Assembly (NCBI RefSeq): GCF_001624705.1
Contig: NZ_JSEO01000002.1
Coordinates: forward strand, 248,001 to 312,000
Direction of reading: 5' to 3'
DNA: 64,000 nucleotides
Source: Marinomonas sp. SBI8L
GTDB lineage: Bacteria; Pseudomonadota; Gammaproteobacteria; Pseudomonadales; Marinomonadaceae
Part shown: in pieces, positions 8,464 through 17,182 of the stretch
Position numbering within the stretch: the stretch's first letter is position 1
Layout: every line of letters starts with the position of its first letter
Position numbers and translations under genes: made by a program
Notes under the pieces: generated by a model
Told to the model about the DNA's origin: nothing
What the model saw: the letters and a program-made list of their open reading frames with translations, nothing else
Databases searched by the model: none

Positions 8464-9228
8464 ATGAATAAAGTTAAACCAGAATCACGCATACAGGTGA
8501 TCGATAGAGCGGCTTTATTGCTTGATGCAATTTCACGTTACACCAAGCCAGTAAAGCTAAAAGTATTGAGTGCAGACACAAATCTGCATCCTTCAACGGC
8601 ATATCGGATTCTTCACTCTTTAATTGATAACAAGTTTGTAGACCGTGATGCTGGTGGAGAATACAGATTAGGGCAAAGGTTGTTACAACTGAGTAATCGA
8701 CAACATTCAGAGGTAGATCTTCGTGCTGTTGCTATGCCTTACATGGAAAAACTTAGAGATAAAGTAGGCGAAACGATTAATCTGACTATTCGAGAGGGTG
8801 ACGTGGTTATTTATCTCGAAAAAGTGACGCCTAATCGCATGATGCATGTTCAACAGGTTGTGGGTTCACGTGCCCCTTTACATGTAACAGGGGTTGGAAA
8901 GCTTATGCTTGGTATGAGTGGAGAAGAGGGGATTCGCAGTTACGAACAAAGAACGAACCTTCCTGCATATACCAGAAATACCTTTTCATCTTATGACGCT
9001 TTATATGATGAATGCATGTCTTGCATTGATAGGGGCTACGCTTTTGACAATGAAGAGGCAGAAATAGACGTAGGCTGTATTGGTGTTCTTTTATACGACA
9101 GGTCTGGTGGTATCACGGCAGGTTTATCTTTGTCAGCACCGATTGATCGAAGAAAAGATGAATGGATTGCTGATTTAGTTGAGGCAGGCAAGGCCATTTC
9201 AGCTGAACTTGGCTATTCAGCAGAATAA
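8464..9228 (+). CDS. bhcR: IclR-family regulator BhcR
   Basis: About 254 residues. The N-terminal winged helix (VIDRAALLLDAI, then LHPSTAYRILHSLIDNKFV, then GGEYRLGQRL) and the C-terminal IclR ligand-binding domain (GDVVIYLEKV, APLHVTGVGKLML, FDNEEAEIDVGCIGVLLYD) are complete. In Paracoccus the divergent IclR protein BhcR controls bhcABCD in response to glyoxylate; the same arrangement here supports that role. An in-frame ATG at 8452 would add four residues, but 8464 has the better-spaced purine-rich upstream stretch. The two palindromes upstream are the likely binding sites and would allow autoregulation. Confidence 0.88.
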   Translation: MNKVKPESRIQVIDRAALLLDAISRYTKPVKLKVLSADTNLHPSTAYRILHSLIDNKFVDRDAGGEYRLGQRLLQLSNRQHSEVDLRAVAMPYMEKLRDKVGETINLTIREGDVVIYLEKVTPNRMMHVQQVVGSRAPLHVTGVGKLMLGMSGEEGIRSYEQRTNLPAYTRNTFSSYDALYDECMSCIDRGYAFDNEEAEIDVGCIGVLLYDRSGGITAGLSLSAPIDRRKDEWIADLVEAGKAISAELGYSAE

Positions 9229-9368
9229 TATTATTCATCGCGGCTTACACTGCTAAATGGCTTAACCATGTTTAGTGTCGGCCGTCTGAAGCCTCTAGTT
9301 TGAATACATACTTTTTATTTGAGACCAACACACTTTTTTTCTTTTTTTTGTATTTAGGAGTAGAAGCT

Positions 9369-9800
9369 ATGCTATCGGTTAATCGATTGAGTCAATCTGA
9401 TGCAAATGTATTAATTGCTGGAGCGGTTAATAAAGCCAAAGAAATTGGTGTGCCAATGTGTATTGCTGTCACTGATGAATCTGGTAATTTAATTGCATTT
9501 GAAAGAATGGATGGAGGGAAAATTCATAGTATCACCTTAGCGCAAGACAAAGCCTTTACCGCAGCCTCTGCGCGCAAAGGGACCCACGAATATAATGAAG
9601 CCTGTATTCCTGGTGCTGATAACCATTTATTTGGTATTCACACAGGGTTAGGAGGAAGATTGTGTATAGTGGGAGGTGGTTTGCCTGTCAGTGTTAATGG
9701 AGAAGTTGTTGGTGGTATTGGGGTGAGCTCTGGCGCACCAAGCCAAGATTTAAGTTGTGCTAAAGCAGGAATTGAAAGCTTTAATCATTCTTGCCTGTAA
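9369..9800 (+). CDS. GlcG/HbpS-family protein (DUF336)
   Basis: About 143 residues of the GlcG/HbpS family: ANVLIAGAVNKAKEIGVPMCIAVTDESGNLIAFERMDG, then a Gly-rich GGRLCIVGGGLPV and VVGGIGVSSG. Members are often encoded beside glycolate oxidase or other small-acid pathways and bind heme or small molecules; the exact role in glycolate operons is unknown. The start is set at 9369 because TAGGAG precedes it by 8 bases; the upstream in-frame ATG at 9300 would add an odd Phe-rich leader. It follows bhcR by 140 bp and ends in a strong terminator. The context suggests a link to glycolate/glyoxylate metabolism. Confidence 0.8.
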   Translation: MLSVNRLSQSDANVLIAGAVNKAKEIGVPMCIAVTDESGNLIAFERMDGGKIHSITLAQDKAFTAASARKGTHEYNEACIPGADNHLFGIHTGLGGRLCIVGGGLPVSVNGEVVGGIGVSSGAPSQDLSCAKAGIESFNHSCL

Positions 9801-9819
9801 TATTGGCTGTAATAAAAGA

Positions 9820-9855
9820 AAAGCGAGCCCTGCAATAGTGCTCGCTTTTTTTTGA
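9820..9855 (+). terminator. Rho-independent terminator after the GlcG-like gene
   Basis: Arms AAAGCGAGC (9820-9828) and GCTCGCTTT (9840-9848), loop of 11 bases, then a run of T to about 9854. It is 20 bp past the stop codon. Confidence 0.9.
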
Positions 9856-10060
9856 ATGTTTTTTAAGCGAGCCTACAGTTTTTAGAATAACGCTCACTTT
9901 TGCAATATGATGCATTAAAATTGCGTTATTTTACTGTTTTATAAAGATAAAATTCATCAAATAAAAATGTAATATCCGGTAATATTTTTTGTAATCTTAG
10001 GGATGTAGTCTCGGATTTATCGATTTTGTAAGCAAAATCTAATAAATTAAAGGACTGCTT

Positions 10061-11125
10061 ATGTGTACTCGCGTATTCAATAATTCTACCAACGATTTCC
10101 TCACAACCGCTCGAAATATGGACTGGGAAACTCCATTAACTACTCGTTTATTTTGCTTCAATAAAGGCTTGAGTAAGGTAGGTTGTAATAAAGTAACTAG
10201 CAAAACACTTAGATGGGAATCTCAATATTCGTCAGTGGTATCTATGATAGGCGAAGGCAGTGAAAAAATTGCGAGTGAAGGGATAAATAGTGAAGGTTTA
10301 GTAGCCAATGCGTTATTTAATACCAGTGCTAGTTATCTTTCTAGTTATGCATCATTTGATAAGCAACTTGAAGTGACTCGCTGGGTACAATATGTATTAG
10401 ATACTTGTAAGTATGTCAGTGAAGCAGTTGATAAATTTGCAGATGACAGTGAAATCAAAATTCAGTTAATTAATAAAAAAATGCCTGATAGTAATCAGGA
10501 TGCCTTATTACACCTAGCTGTATCGGATATTTATGGCGACTCAGCTGTTATTGAAGTTAAAAATGGCATTTTTAATGTTTATCAAAGTGACAACTTTAAG
10601 GTGATGACTAATCAGCCAGATTATGAAACACAAATCCTTTTAAATATGACTACTAGGTGGCAATGGAGTGATGAAAACCCAACACCTTCACAGGCAATTC
10701 CTGGTGGTCCATTCTCAGCTGATAGATTCCAGCGAGCGGCTTTCTATTTAAACAACCTAGCTGAAGCGGATTCAATGCAAGAATCAATTGCACAATCACG
10801 CTCTATTATTGCAAATGCTTCTGTTCCTTTAGGCTTTAATTTAAAAACACATGATATCTCTACCCCTGAGACTCAGTGGTCAAGTGTGAGTGATCATAAC
10901 AACCAAGCCTATTACTTTTATAATAATCGTACTCAAGACGTTTGTTATTGTGTTTTAACGGATATTAACTTTGTTGATGATGTCTTACAGCTAGATCTGA
11001 TTGAGAATAATGATGGTAAAGTTCAGCAGAACGTTGTCGCAGGTTTAATCAATCATAAGTTTAAATTGGGGAATGATCCTTACCAAGCTCCAGTTGAGAT
11101 GTTAGATAACAAGTTTATTGCATAA
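10061..11125 (+). CDS. Choloylglycine hydrolase/penicillin V acylase family (Ntn hydrolase)
   Basis: 354 residues. Cys2 directly after the initiator Met (MCTR) is the N-terminal nucleophile exposed on Met removal. The ARNMDW motif supplies Arg18 and Asp21, the oxyanion/catalytic pair of the family, and VMTNQPDY plus GGPFSADRFQRA match the later conserved blocks. Such enzymes cleave linear amides: bile salts, penicillin V or acyl-homoserine lactones. The substrate cannot be told from the sequence. No signal peptide is visible, since Cys2 would be blocked by one, so a cytoplasmic enzyme is expected. SD-like AAAGGA lies upstream of the ATG. It appears to be a single-gene unit. Confidence 0.85.
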   Translation: MCTRVFNNSTNDFLTTARNMDWETPLTTRLFCFNKGLSKVGCNKVTSKTLRWESQYSSVVSMIGEGSEKIASEGINSEGLVANALFNTSASYLSSYASFDKQLEVTRWVQYVLDTCKYVSEAVDKFADDSEIKIQLINKKMPDSNQDALLHLAVSDIYGDSAVIEVKNGIFNVYQSDNFKVMTNQPDYETQILLNMTTRWQWSDENPTPSQAIPGGPFSADRFQRAAFYLNNLAEADSMQESIAQSRSIIANASVPLGFNLKTHDISTPETQWSSVSDHNNQAYYFYNNRTQDVCYCVLTDINFVDDVLQLDLIENNDGKVQQNVVAGLINHKFKLGNDPYQAPVEMLDNKFIA

Positions 11126-11350
11126 TCCTGCTCTTCAAGATGGTCTAGGGAAGCTACCAAATCACAGCTTCCCTAGAAGTGTTAAACAGTGTCTAAGTCA
11201 CCACTTTGTTCGATATCTTTTCCTCCCTTTAATACTCCCTATCACTTCAATCATCTTAATTTCGGTTAACTAACATTACACATTTCATGGTTTTGTAACT
11301 TTTAATAAAGTTTGTACGAGTAGTATGAAAAAGTTTCCTACACTTTGCGT

Positions 11351-11464
11351 ATGAGCAAGTGTAAGTATGTTTGTGCGAATGGAATCCAGTGTCACCATCA
11401 TTCTGAAAATGATTCAAATCTGTGCTATTGGCATAATGACGAGTTAAAACAAGAAACTAATTAA
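11351..11464 (+). CDS. Small Cys/His-rich ORF, probable severed N-terminus of the channel gene
   Basis: 37 codons, MSKCKYVCANGIQCHH... ending LCYWHNDELKQETN. Three Cys plus a final C-x-W-H form a small zinc-binding-like pattern. From memory, related marine pentapeptide-repeat channel proteins begin with such a C...C...CxWH module joined to a linker and the repeats. Here the frame stops at 11462-11464, while the next frame, reading from 11461, gives a natural linker (LTHLLEQRAKDNFP) straight into the next gene. Adding one base near 11459-11464 would fuse the two. It may be a true small protein, a real frameshift or a sequencing error. Confidence 0.55.
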   Translation: MSKCKYVCANGIQCHHHSENDSNLCYWHNDELKQETN

Positions 11465-11502
11465 CTCATTTATTAGAGCAAAGGGCGAAGGATAATTTCC
11501 CT

Positions 11503-12312
11503 ATGTCTGGCTTTCAGCTTAGAAAAGCCAATTTAGAGGGTATTAATTTAGTACATGGTGGTCATAAAGAAGGGTACAAGCTTATTCATGCAGACTTGTA
11601 TCGTGCTAATTTGAAAGAAGCACACCTTTTCGGCTGTAATCTCACCGGCACATCATTAATGAAAGCGGACTTACGCTATGCCAACCTTCATTGTGCAAAA
11701 TTAGATTCATGTAATCTATTAGGCGTCAGGCTTGAAGGTGCTCGCTTAGAAGGAGCGACCTGGGGAAAAGAAATTATTCAAGAAAAGATGGCCAGAGAAG
11801 CAAAAACACAAGCAGAAAAAATGGACTACTGGCAGCAATCCGAAGAAATCTATCGCAACCTTAGAAAAGCCAGCGAGCAAGCTGGGCTATTTGAAACCTC
11901 AGGTCACTTTTTTGAACGTGAGATGGTTATGCGGCGCTATTTAATGCCTATGTTTTCTTCAAAACGGTTTTACTCTAAGGTTGTTGATATTTTCTGTGGT
12001 TACGGTGAAAGACCTATACGTGTTGTGATTTTCTCACTCCTCGCAATTATAACCTTTGGACTCTTATATGCTGGCATAGGTGTTCATGATGGTGAGGAGG
12101 TACTAAAGTGGCGAGCAAATTACACCTTCTCTGAGAATATTATGCAGCTACTGACATGCCTGTATTTTAGTGTCGTGACATTCACTACCTTAGGTTATGG
12201 CGATTTAACCCCGTTTGGACTATCTCGCTTTTTGGCGGCTATTGAAGCGTTTATTGGCAGCTTTACCCTGGCTTTGTTCGTTGTTGTATTCGTAAAAAAA
12301 ATGACGCGTTAA
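11503..12312 (+). CDS. Pentapeptide-repeat potassium channel-like protein
   Basis: 269 residues. Residues ~1-85 are pentapeptide repeats of the A(D/N)Lxx type (ADLYRANLKEAHLFGCNL..., KADLRYANLHCAKL). A linker with a charged helix follows, then a transmembrane helix (VVIFSLLAIITFGLLYAGI), and finally a pore unit SVVTFTTLGYGDLTP with the selectivity filter TLGYGD and a last membrane helix. This is a two-TM potassium-channel module with a cytoplasmic repeat domain. GAAGGA 10 bases before the ATG would permit independent initiation, yet the upstream frame encodes a convincing missing N-terminus (see 11351-11464). The ligand or gating signal is unknown. Confidence 0.8.
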   Translation: MSGFQLRKANLEGINLVHGGHKEGYKLIHADLYRANLKEAHLFGCNLTGTSLMKADLRYANLHCAKLDSCNLLGVRLEGARLEGATWGKEIIQEKMAREAKTQAEKMDYWQQSEEIYRNLRKASEQAGLFETSGHFFEREMVMRRYLMPMFSSKRFYSKVVDIFCGYGERPIRVVIFSLLAIITFGLLYAGIGVHDGEEVLKWRANYTFSENIMQLLTCLYFSVVTFTTLGYGDLTPFGLSRFLAAIEAFIGSFTLALFVVVFVKKMTR

Positions 12313-12422
12313 ATTATCGTTTAACTTTCCTCAATTTAGTTAATGCATTTATCTATTTTTACCAAAGTAAATTAAATATATTTCATTTCATCTTGTACCG
12401 TCTAACATTCCCTCATTTTGCT

Positions 12423-12454
12423 TTAGTATGATAATCTCGAAATTATCATACTAA
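12423..12454. promoter_or_regulatory. 13-bp perfect inverted repeat upstream of metY
   Basis: Arms TTAGTATGATAAT (12423-12435) and ATTATCATACTAA (12442-12454) around CTCGAA. It ends 44 bases before the metY start. AT-rich arms and a weak, displaced T-run (TTTTT at 12462-12466) make an operator more likely than a terminator, but both are possible. It is not a MetJ box or a recognisable SAM riboswitch. Confidence 0.5.
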
Positions 12455-12498
12455 CTGATTGTTTTTAAAAATAAGCTAACTGACTTTTTGAGGCACAA

Positions 12499-13770
12499 AT
12501 GAAACTGGAATCTATTGCGCTACACCATGGTTATGAATCTGAAGCGACTACTAAATCTGCAGCAGTCCCTATTTATCAAACAACATCTTATACCTTTGAT
12601 GATACTCAACACGGGGCAGATCTATTTGATTTAGCTGTGCCTGGTAATATCTATACAAGAATTATGAATCCAACCACCAATGTTTTAGAGCAAAGAGTTG
12701 CTGCGTTGGAAGGTGGAATTGGGGCTTTAGCGGTTGCTTCAGGTATGGCTGCTATTACTTATGCAATTCAGTGTATTTGCCAAGTAGGTTCTAATATTGT
12801 CAGTACTAGCCAGCTTTACGGTGGCACTTACAATCTATTTGCTCATACCTTCCCAAGGCAGGGTATTAATGTCCGTATGGTGAATGGCGATGATTACGAA
12901 GGCTTTGAAGCGGCTATAGATGAGAATACAAAAGCCATTTTTTGTGAGTCTATAGGGAACCCTGCAGGTAATATTATTGATATTGCTCGCTTATCTGAAA
13001 TTGCTCACAAACATGGCATTCCGCTTATTGTTGATAATACAGTAGCTACCCCTGTTTTATGTCGACCTTTTGAACTTGGTGCTGATATTGTTGTTCACTC
13101 TCTAACGAAATATATTGGCGGTCATGGCACTTCAATTGGTGGCATTATTGTTGACTCTGGTAAGTTTGATTGGGTCGCAAACAAAGAACGTTTTGCTGTA
13201 ATGAATGAGCCTGATCCTTCATATCATGGTGTTGTTTATGCCGAAGCATTTGCTGAGGCAGCTTATATTGGTCGTTGTCGTGTTGTACCGCTACGTAATA
13301 CCGGCGCAGCGATATCTCCAATGAATGCATTCCAAATACTTCAAGGTCTTGAAACCCTGTGTCTTAGAATGGAAAGACATTGCGAGAATGCAGAGCAGCT
13401 TGCTCAATACCTATTACAACACCCTAAAGTGGATTGGGTAAATTATGCCGCATTAGAAACTAGCCCTTACCAAGCGACCTGCCAAAAAATCTGCCAAGGT
13501 AAAGCGTCTGGTATTTTAAGCTTTGGTATTAAAGGTGGTATCAAATCCGGCACTAAATTTATTGATGCATTACAAATGATTCTTAGGTTAGTAAATATAG
13601 GAGATGCTAAATCACTTGCTTGCCATCCTGCTTCAACCACTCATAGGCAGCTTGATGCTGAAGAGTTAGCCAAAGCTGGTGTGAGTGAAGACCTAGTGAG
13701 AATATCTGTAGGCATTGAAAATATTAAAGATATCATTGCTGATGTGGAGCAGGCTCTTGATGCTTGTTAA
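12499..13770 (+). CDS. metY: O-acetylhomoserine sulfhydrylase (homocysteine synthase) MetY
   Basis: 423 residues, the usual length of MetY in the Cys/Met-metabolism PLP family. The PLP lysine is K204 in VHSLTKYIGGHG; other family blocks are YTRIMNPTTNVLE and the C-terminal SLACHPASTTHRQL. It makes homocysteine from O-acetylhomoserine and sulfide in the cytoplasm. The long insert after residue ~230 (NEPDPSYHGVVYAEAF) is typical of O-acetylhomoserine rather than O-succinylhomoserine enzymes. The homocysteine would feed the mesD/mesX methionine synthase encoded at 59916-61978. It is a single gene with its own terminator. Confidence 0.93.
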   Translation: MKLESIALHHGYESEATTKSAAVPIYQTTSYTFDDTQHGADLFDLAVPGNIYTRIMNPTTNVLEQRVAALEGGIGALAVASGMAAITYAIQCICQVGSNIVSTSQLYGGTYNLFAHTFPRQGINVRMVNGDDYEGFEAAIDENTKAIFCESIGNPAGNIIDIARLSEIAHKHGIPLIVDNTVATPVLCRPFELGADIVVHSLTKYIGGHGTSIGGIIVDSGKFDWVANKERFAVMNEPDPSYHGVVYAEAFAEAAYIGRCRVVPLRNTGAAISPMNAFQILQGLETLCLRMERHCENAEQLAQYLLQHPKVDWVNYAALETSPYQATCQKICQGKASGILSFGIKGGIKSGTKFIDALQMILRLVNIGDAKSLACHPASTTHRQLDAEELAKAGVSEDLVRISVGIENIKDIIADVEQALDAC

Positions 13771-13791
13771 GGCGTAAAAAAAGCATTTGAT

Positions 13792-13818
13792 AAAAAACCT
13801 GCTACGGCAGGTTTTTTT
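13792..13818. terminator. Terminator after metY
   Basis: AAAAAACCTGC (13792-13802), loop TACG, GCAGGTTTTTTT (13807-13818): short GC-containing stem with A and T tracts on both sides. Confidence 0.9.
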
Positions 13819-14148
13819 ATGTCAAACAGTAAATCATAATGTAATTTTCGGATAAGAATCAGATATATAAAAATTAGAAAATGAGAGGGAATAATCGAGG
13901 TTAGAAGCCCTCAGCGTTCACTTTAATGCTTTTATCTTCAAAAATTATTTAAAACATAGGCTTACCTAAAATTTAATGCGGGGTAATCTATCAAATGACA
14001 TAACTTTAATGTATAAGTATGTTGAGCTATATCAGCTTTGTGAATTGTTAAAAGTGCTAATTCAATCAATAAAGTTCACTTTAGAATCTAACTTTCTGCT
14101 GGACTAAAGCTGTTTGGGCCTTGTCTACGAAAATTAAAAGGGGGTTAT
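13819..14148. other. Intergenic stretch metY-chemoreceptor
   Basis: 330 bp of AT-rich DNA without an open frame of note. Presumably it holds the promoter of the chemoreceptor gene; no repeat or RNA signal is evident. Confidence 0.5.
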
Positions 14149-16032
14149 ATGTTGGCAAATATGAGTTTCAAACTAAAGTTAATTACCTTATTTGTATCTG
14201 CTATTTCGGGTTTTATTATACTAACGCTGGTGGCGTTAGATGGTTTGAAAATGTTGAATGAAGCAAATGCTGAACAAAAAATATTTTCAAATTTACAGCT
14301 TAAAACCGAACATGATTATGTTGGAATGATTCGACTGTCTGATCAATTGCAAGTATTGGATGAAAATACCGCTCAAAGCTTCATATCATTAATTCAAGAG
14401 CGTGAAATGGCGCTAAACCTTGAAAGCAATCAAACAGAGCAGGGCATATATTCTGATGTTATGCTGGAACAGCTGAATCAAGGTAAAGTGCTAAATCTAA
14501 ATTATTATCAAGAACTAAAAGGCTTAGTTTTAGCAAAACAAGTGCTTGGCTTTAGCCAAACAACAGGTTTAAAAGCCAGTGTTACCTCCTTAAGTGAGCA
14601 AATTCATGGTCAAATAAAGTCGGTAAGTTTTGTCCTCGCAAAATTTGATTTGATGAATAAAAAAGCGACAAACTACCAACTTGATTCTTCAGCTGAAAAT
14701 CTCGAAATATTTATCAAATCCTATGATGATTACTTTGCTCGATTAAAGAACTTTGGTCTATTAAAAAAGTTTGGTGAATTACCACCAATTTACTTACAAG
14801 CTGTTAAAGATTACGGTGCTGCGAATAATCAATTAGAAAATTTGAGTGCTAGCTTTTCTGCTACAAAAAAAGCACTTGATGAACAAAGAGATAAGATTTC
14901 TATCATGTTAGCTGAGCAGGTTAAAAGAGCTGAAAAAGTATCTGCACAAGAATCTCAAATGGCGAGCTTTAGTTTAATTATTGCCAGTTTAGTGATCGCT
15001 GCATTTGCCTCAATTATTCTTTTTGCCATAGTGAAAAGTGTTAAATCAAACCTAAGGCATTTAAGTATCGATTTAGCAAAAGTTCAAGCTGGTGATTTAA
15101 CTGCTAGAGCAAAAATAAACAAGAAGCGAAATGATGAATTTGATGCTTTGGCGACTTCATTAAATGGAATGACTGATGGGCTAGGTAACGTGATATCAAA
15201 TGTTGTGCTAACTAGCCAAGATGTAAATGCTATGGTCAAAGAGTTAGATAATGCTGTTGCACACATTAGTGACAGCAATGGTTCAATAAGTAATCAAACA
15301 AGCACCTTGGCTACCGCCACTGAAGAAATATCCCAAAGTGTTTCAAGTGTGTTTAGTGTGACGCAAGATATGAAAGAGCAAGTGCAGCAGACTTATGAAT
15401 CTGCACAGAATGGATCAAAAACCATTAAAGAAGTACTCGGTAATCTCGGTGAGACAGTGTCTATTGTGGGAGAGACAAGTGCGCAGCTTGACGAGCTAGG
15501 CAAGCTTTCAGCTGATATAGATGGTGTAATAGGCATGATCAATGAATTAGCTGGTCAAACCAATTTGTTAGCGCTTAATGCAGCAATTGAAGCAGCTAGG
15601 GCAGGTGATGCTGGACGAGGCTTCTCTGTTGTCGCTGATGAAGTGCGCTCACTTGCGAGTAAAACGGTTGATGCGACTTCTCAGATATCTTCCATTGTTG
15701 GCAGTATTCAAACCGCAACAAAAGCCGCAATTGATAAAATGGCGAGTAGCCAAGAAAACCTTGATGCCATAGAAAAGTTTAGTGAACAAGCAGAAATAGC
15801 TATGCATGATATCGAATCAAGCGCTCATAAAGGCTCTAGTGCAAGCATTGAAATGGCCGCTTCAATTGAACAAGTGGCGCAAACTACCACAACCATGAGC
15901 CAAGATATGGAGCAAATTGCAACTCAGTTAAAAAATGATACTGGTGCAATTAATCGTATTGAAGATAATGCTCGTAATATTAGCGGCAAGGTAAGTTATT
16001 TAGCTGAACAAGCCGAAGTATTTACTGTTTAA
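14149..16032 (+). CDS. Methyl-accepting chemotaxis protein (long alpha-helical sensor)
   Basis: 627 residues. An N-terminal TM helix (residues ~12-28) and a second at ~277-297 enclose a ~245-residue, largely helical periplasmic region without a recognisable Cache motif. HAMP follows ([22 protein letters not shown]), then a full signalling domain with the hairpin tip [41 protein letters not shown]. The tip is conserved enough to engage CheA/CheW. A GGGGG run 4 bases upstream serves as SD. The ligand is unknown. The C-terminus has no CheR-tethering pentapeptide. Confidence 0.92.
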   Translation: MLANMSFKLKLITLFVSAISGFIILTLVALDGLKMLNEANAEQKIFSNLQLKTEHDYVGMIRLSDQLQVLDENTAQSFISLIQEREMALNLESNQTEQGIYSDVMLEQLNQGKVLNLNYYQELKGLVLAKQVLGFSQTTGLKASVTSLSEQIHGQIKSVSFVLAKFDLMNKKATNYQLDSSAENLEIFIKSYDDYFARLKNFGLLKKFGELPPIYLQAVKDYGAANNQLENLSASFSATKKALDEQRDKISIMLAEQVKRAEKVSAQESQMASFSLIIASLVIAAFASIILFAIVKSVKSNLRHLSIDLAKVQAGDLTARAKINKKRNDEFDALATSLNGMTDGLGNVISNVVLTSQDVNAMVKELDNAVAHISDSNGSISNQTSTLATATEEISQSVSSVFSVTQDMKEQVQQTYESAQNGSKTIKEVLGNLGETVSIVGETSAQLDELGKLSADIDGVIGMINELAGQTNLLALNAAIEAARAGDAGRGFSVVADEVRSLASKTVDATSQISSIVGSIQTATKAAIDKMASSQENLDAIEKFSEQAEIAMHDIESSAHKGSSASIEMAASIEQVAQTTTTMSQDMEQIATQLKNDTGAINRIEDNARNISGKVSYLAEQAEVFTV

Positions 16033-16284
16033 GATGTGCTCATTTAAGTCTAACTCGTTGTAATATTTGGTAATACTAATGATAAGTCATAATGTTTACC
16101 CTAATCATGTACAAACAAGTTAATTGTCTTTGTACGATCGAACATTTAAATAGCTCGCCTGTGAGTTGCATGGAAAGCTCAATGAGTATGGAAATTAAAT
16201 GTCTGATGGATGCAGTGGAGTTAATTAGGTTACGCCTAATTAGGTTTAAATTGTTTATATGTTGATTTGGTTGATTTACTTTTT
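16033..16284. other. Intergenic stretch with a small inverted repeat
   Basis: Between the chemoreceptor stop and the terminator lie ~250 bp without an ORF. AATTAGG-TTACG-CCTAATT forms a short hairpin near 16217-16235. The stretch could be a long 3' UTR or a small RNA ending in the terminator; there is no direct evidence for either. Confidence 0.3.
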
Positions 16285-16310
16285 AGGCACCTACTTAGGT
16301 GCCTTTTTTT
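16285..16310 (+). terminator. Rho-independent terminator
   Basis: AGGCACCT / AGGTGCCT stem (16285-16292 with 16297-16304) followed by T7. It sits 250 bp past the chemoreceptor stop. Confidence 0.85.
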
Positions 16311-16365
16311 ATGTCTAAAAAATGTGAACTAATAGAAATGAGTTTAAATGTGCAAATATATAAAT

Positions 16366-16384
16366 AGTATTGGTAATCATTATC
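16366..16384. promoter_or_regulatory. Candidate Fur box upstream of a VOC-family gene
   Basis: AGTATTGGTAATCATTATC matches the 19-base Fur consensus (GATAATGATAATCATTATC) at 15 positions by hand count, with the right half perfect. It lies ~130 bp before the gene start. Confidence 0.45.
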
Positions 16385-16513
16385 GTTTGCGTTATTCTAA
16401 AATCCAATCGGTAATATAAATCAATTCAGGATGATGGCGCTTTATTAATTATAGAGTGAGCATGAGCTTTATTGATGTTCATTACTACTCTCAAGTTTAT
16501 TAAGGAAGCTAAC

Positions 16514-16879
16514 ATGGCAAATTTATCTGTTATCGCTCTCAAAACCTTTGTTCCCTCAAAAAACTACACACAATCAAAAGCCTTTTATTCTGAGATCGGT
16601 TTTACAAAAGCATCTGATACTCAAGGTGTGGCTTTTTATCATTTAGGTGACGTTAGCTTCTTGTTACAAGATTTTTATGAAAAGACATTAGCTGAAAACC
16701 TAGTAATGCATTTATTAGTTGAAGATATAGGTGCATGGCATCAAAACTTAATTGAGTCAGGTGTTGTAGAAAAATATGATACTAAAATCACTGATATCAC
16801 AGAACAAGAGTGGGGCATGTTAGATTTTATTATGCTGGACCCAAGCGGTGTTATGTGGCGCATTGCTCAGAACTGTTAG
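16514..16879 (+). CDS. VOC (glyoxalase/bleomycin-resistance) family protein
   Basis: 121 residues with the vicinal-oxygen-chelate layout: an opening strand with FVPSKNYTQSKAFYSEIGF, a middle GVAFYHLGDVSFLLQDFY, and a closing WGMLDFIMLDPSGVMWRIAQN. The metal ligands usual at these strands are only partly present, so catalysis is uncertain; it may be a binding protein. The start at 16514 has AAGGAAG 5 bases upstream; the in-frame ATG at 16472 lacks an SD. A Fur-like site upstream hints at iron-responsive expression. Confidence 0.75.
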   Translation: MANLSVIALKTFVPSKNYTQSKAFYSEIGFTKASDTQGVAFYHLGDVSFLLQDFYEKTLAENLVMHLLVEDIGAWHQNLIESGVVEKYDTKITDITEQEWGMLDFIMLDPSGVMWRIAQNC

Positions 16880-17138
16880 AAAAATGAAGGAAACGTTAAG
16901 AGTCCTTCGTTAATTTATTACCTTCAAAGGGCTTCATTTAATAATAAATAAAAAGTCTAATATTTAGGTTTTCTAAGTATTGGTTAATGAGACTTTTTTG
17001 CCTTGTTAAGGCCAGGCCTCAATTAAAAAGGTAAAAAATACCCTCTCAGTTTTACAAATTACAATGATTGATTAATTAATGAAATGGCCAAGAAATAACC
17101 AAAAATATAGTATGTCCAACTTATATATAAAATTGATT
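16880..17138. other. Intergenic stretch before the PLC-like gene
   Basis: AT-rich, no ORF of note. A weak repeat (GAAGG ... CCTTC) just after the VOC stop could help termination; nothing else is recognised until the palindrome at 17139. Confidence 0.35.
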
Positions 17139-17152
17139 GATAACGCGTTATC
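17139..17152. promoter_or_regulatory. Perfect 14-bp palindrome upstream of the PLC-like gene
   Basis: GATAACG/CGTTATC, centred 37 bp before the start codon, in promoter-proximal position. It resembles a LacI/GntR-class operator in symmetry; the cognate regulator is not known. Confidence 0.45.
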
Positions 17153-17182
17153 GAATGAAGGTAAAAAAATAAGGAACATACA

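Noticed and set aside
11440-11480. Programmed -1 frameshifting joining the small ORF to the channel gene
   Set aside because: No X-XXY-YYZ slippery heptamer or following stem is visible; mutation or sequencing error is simpler.
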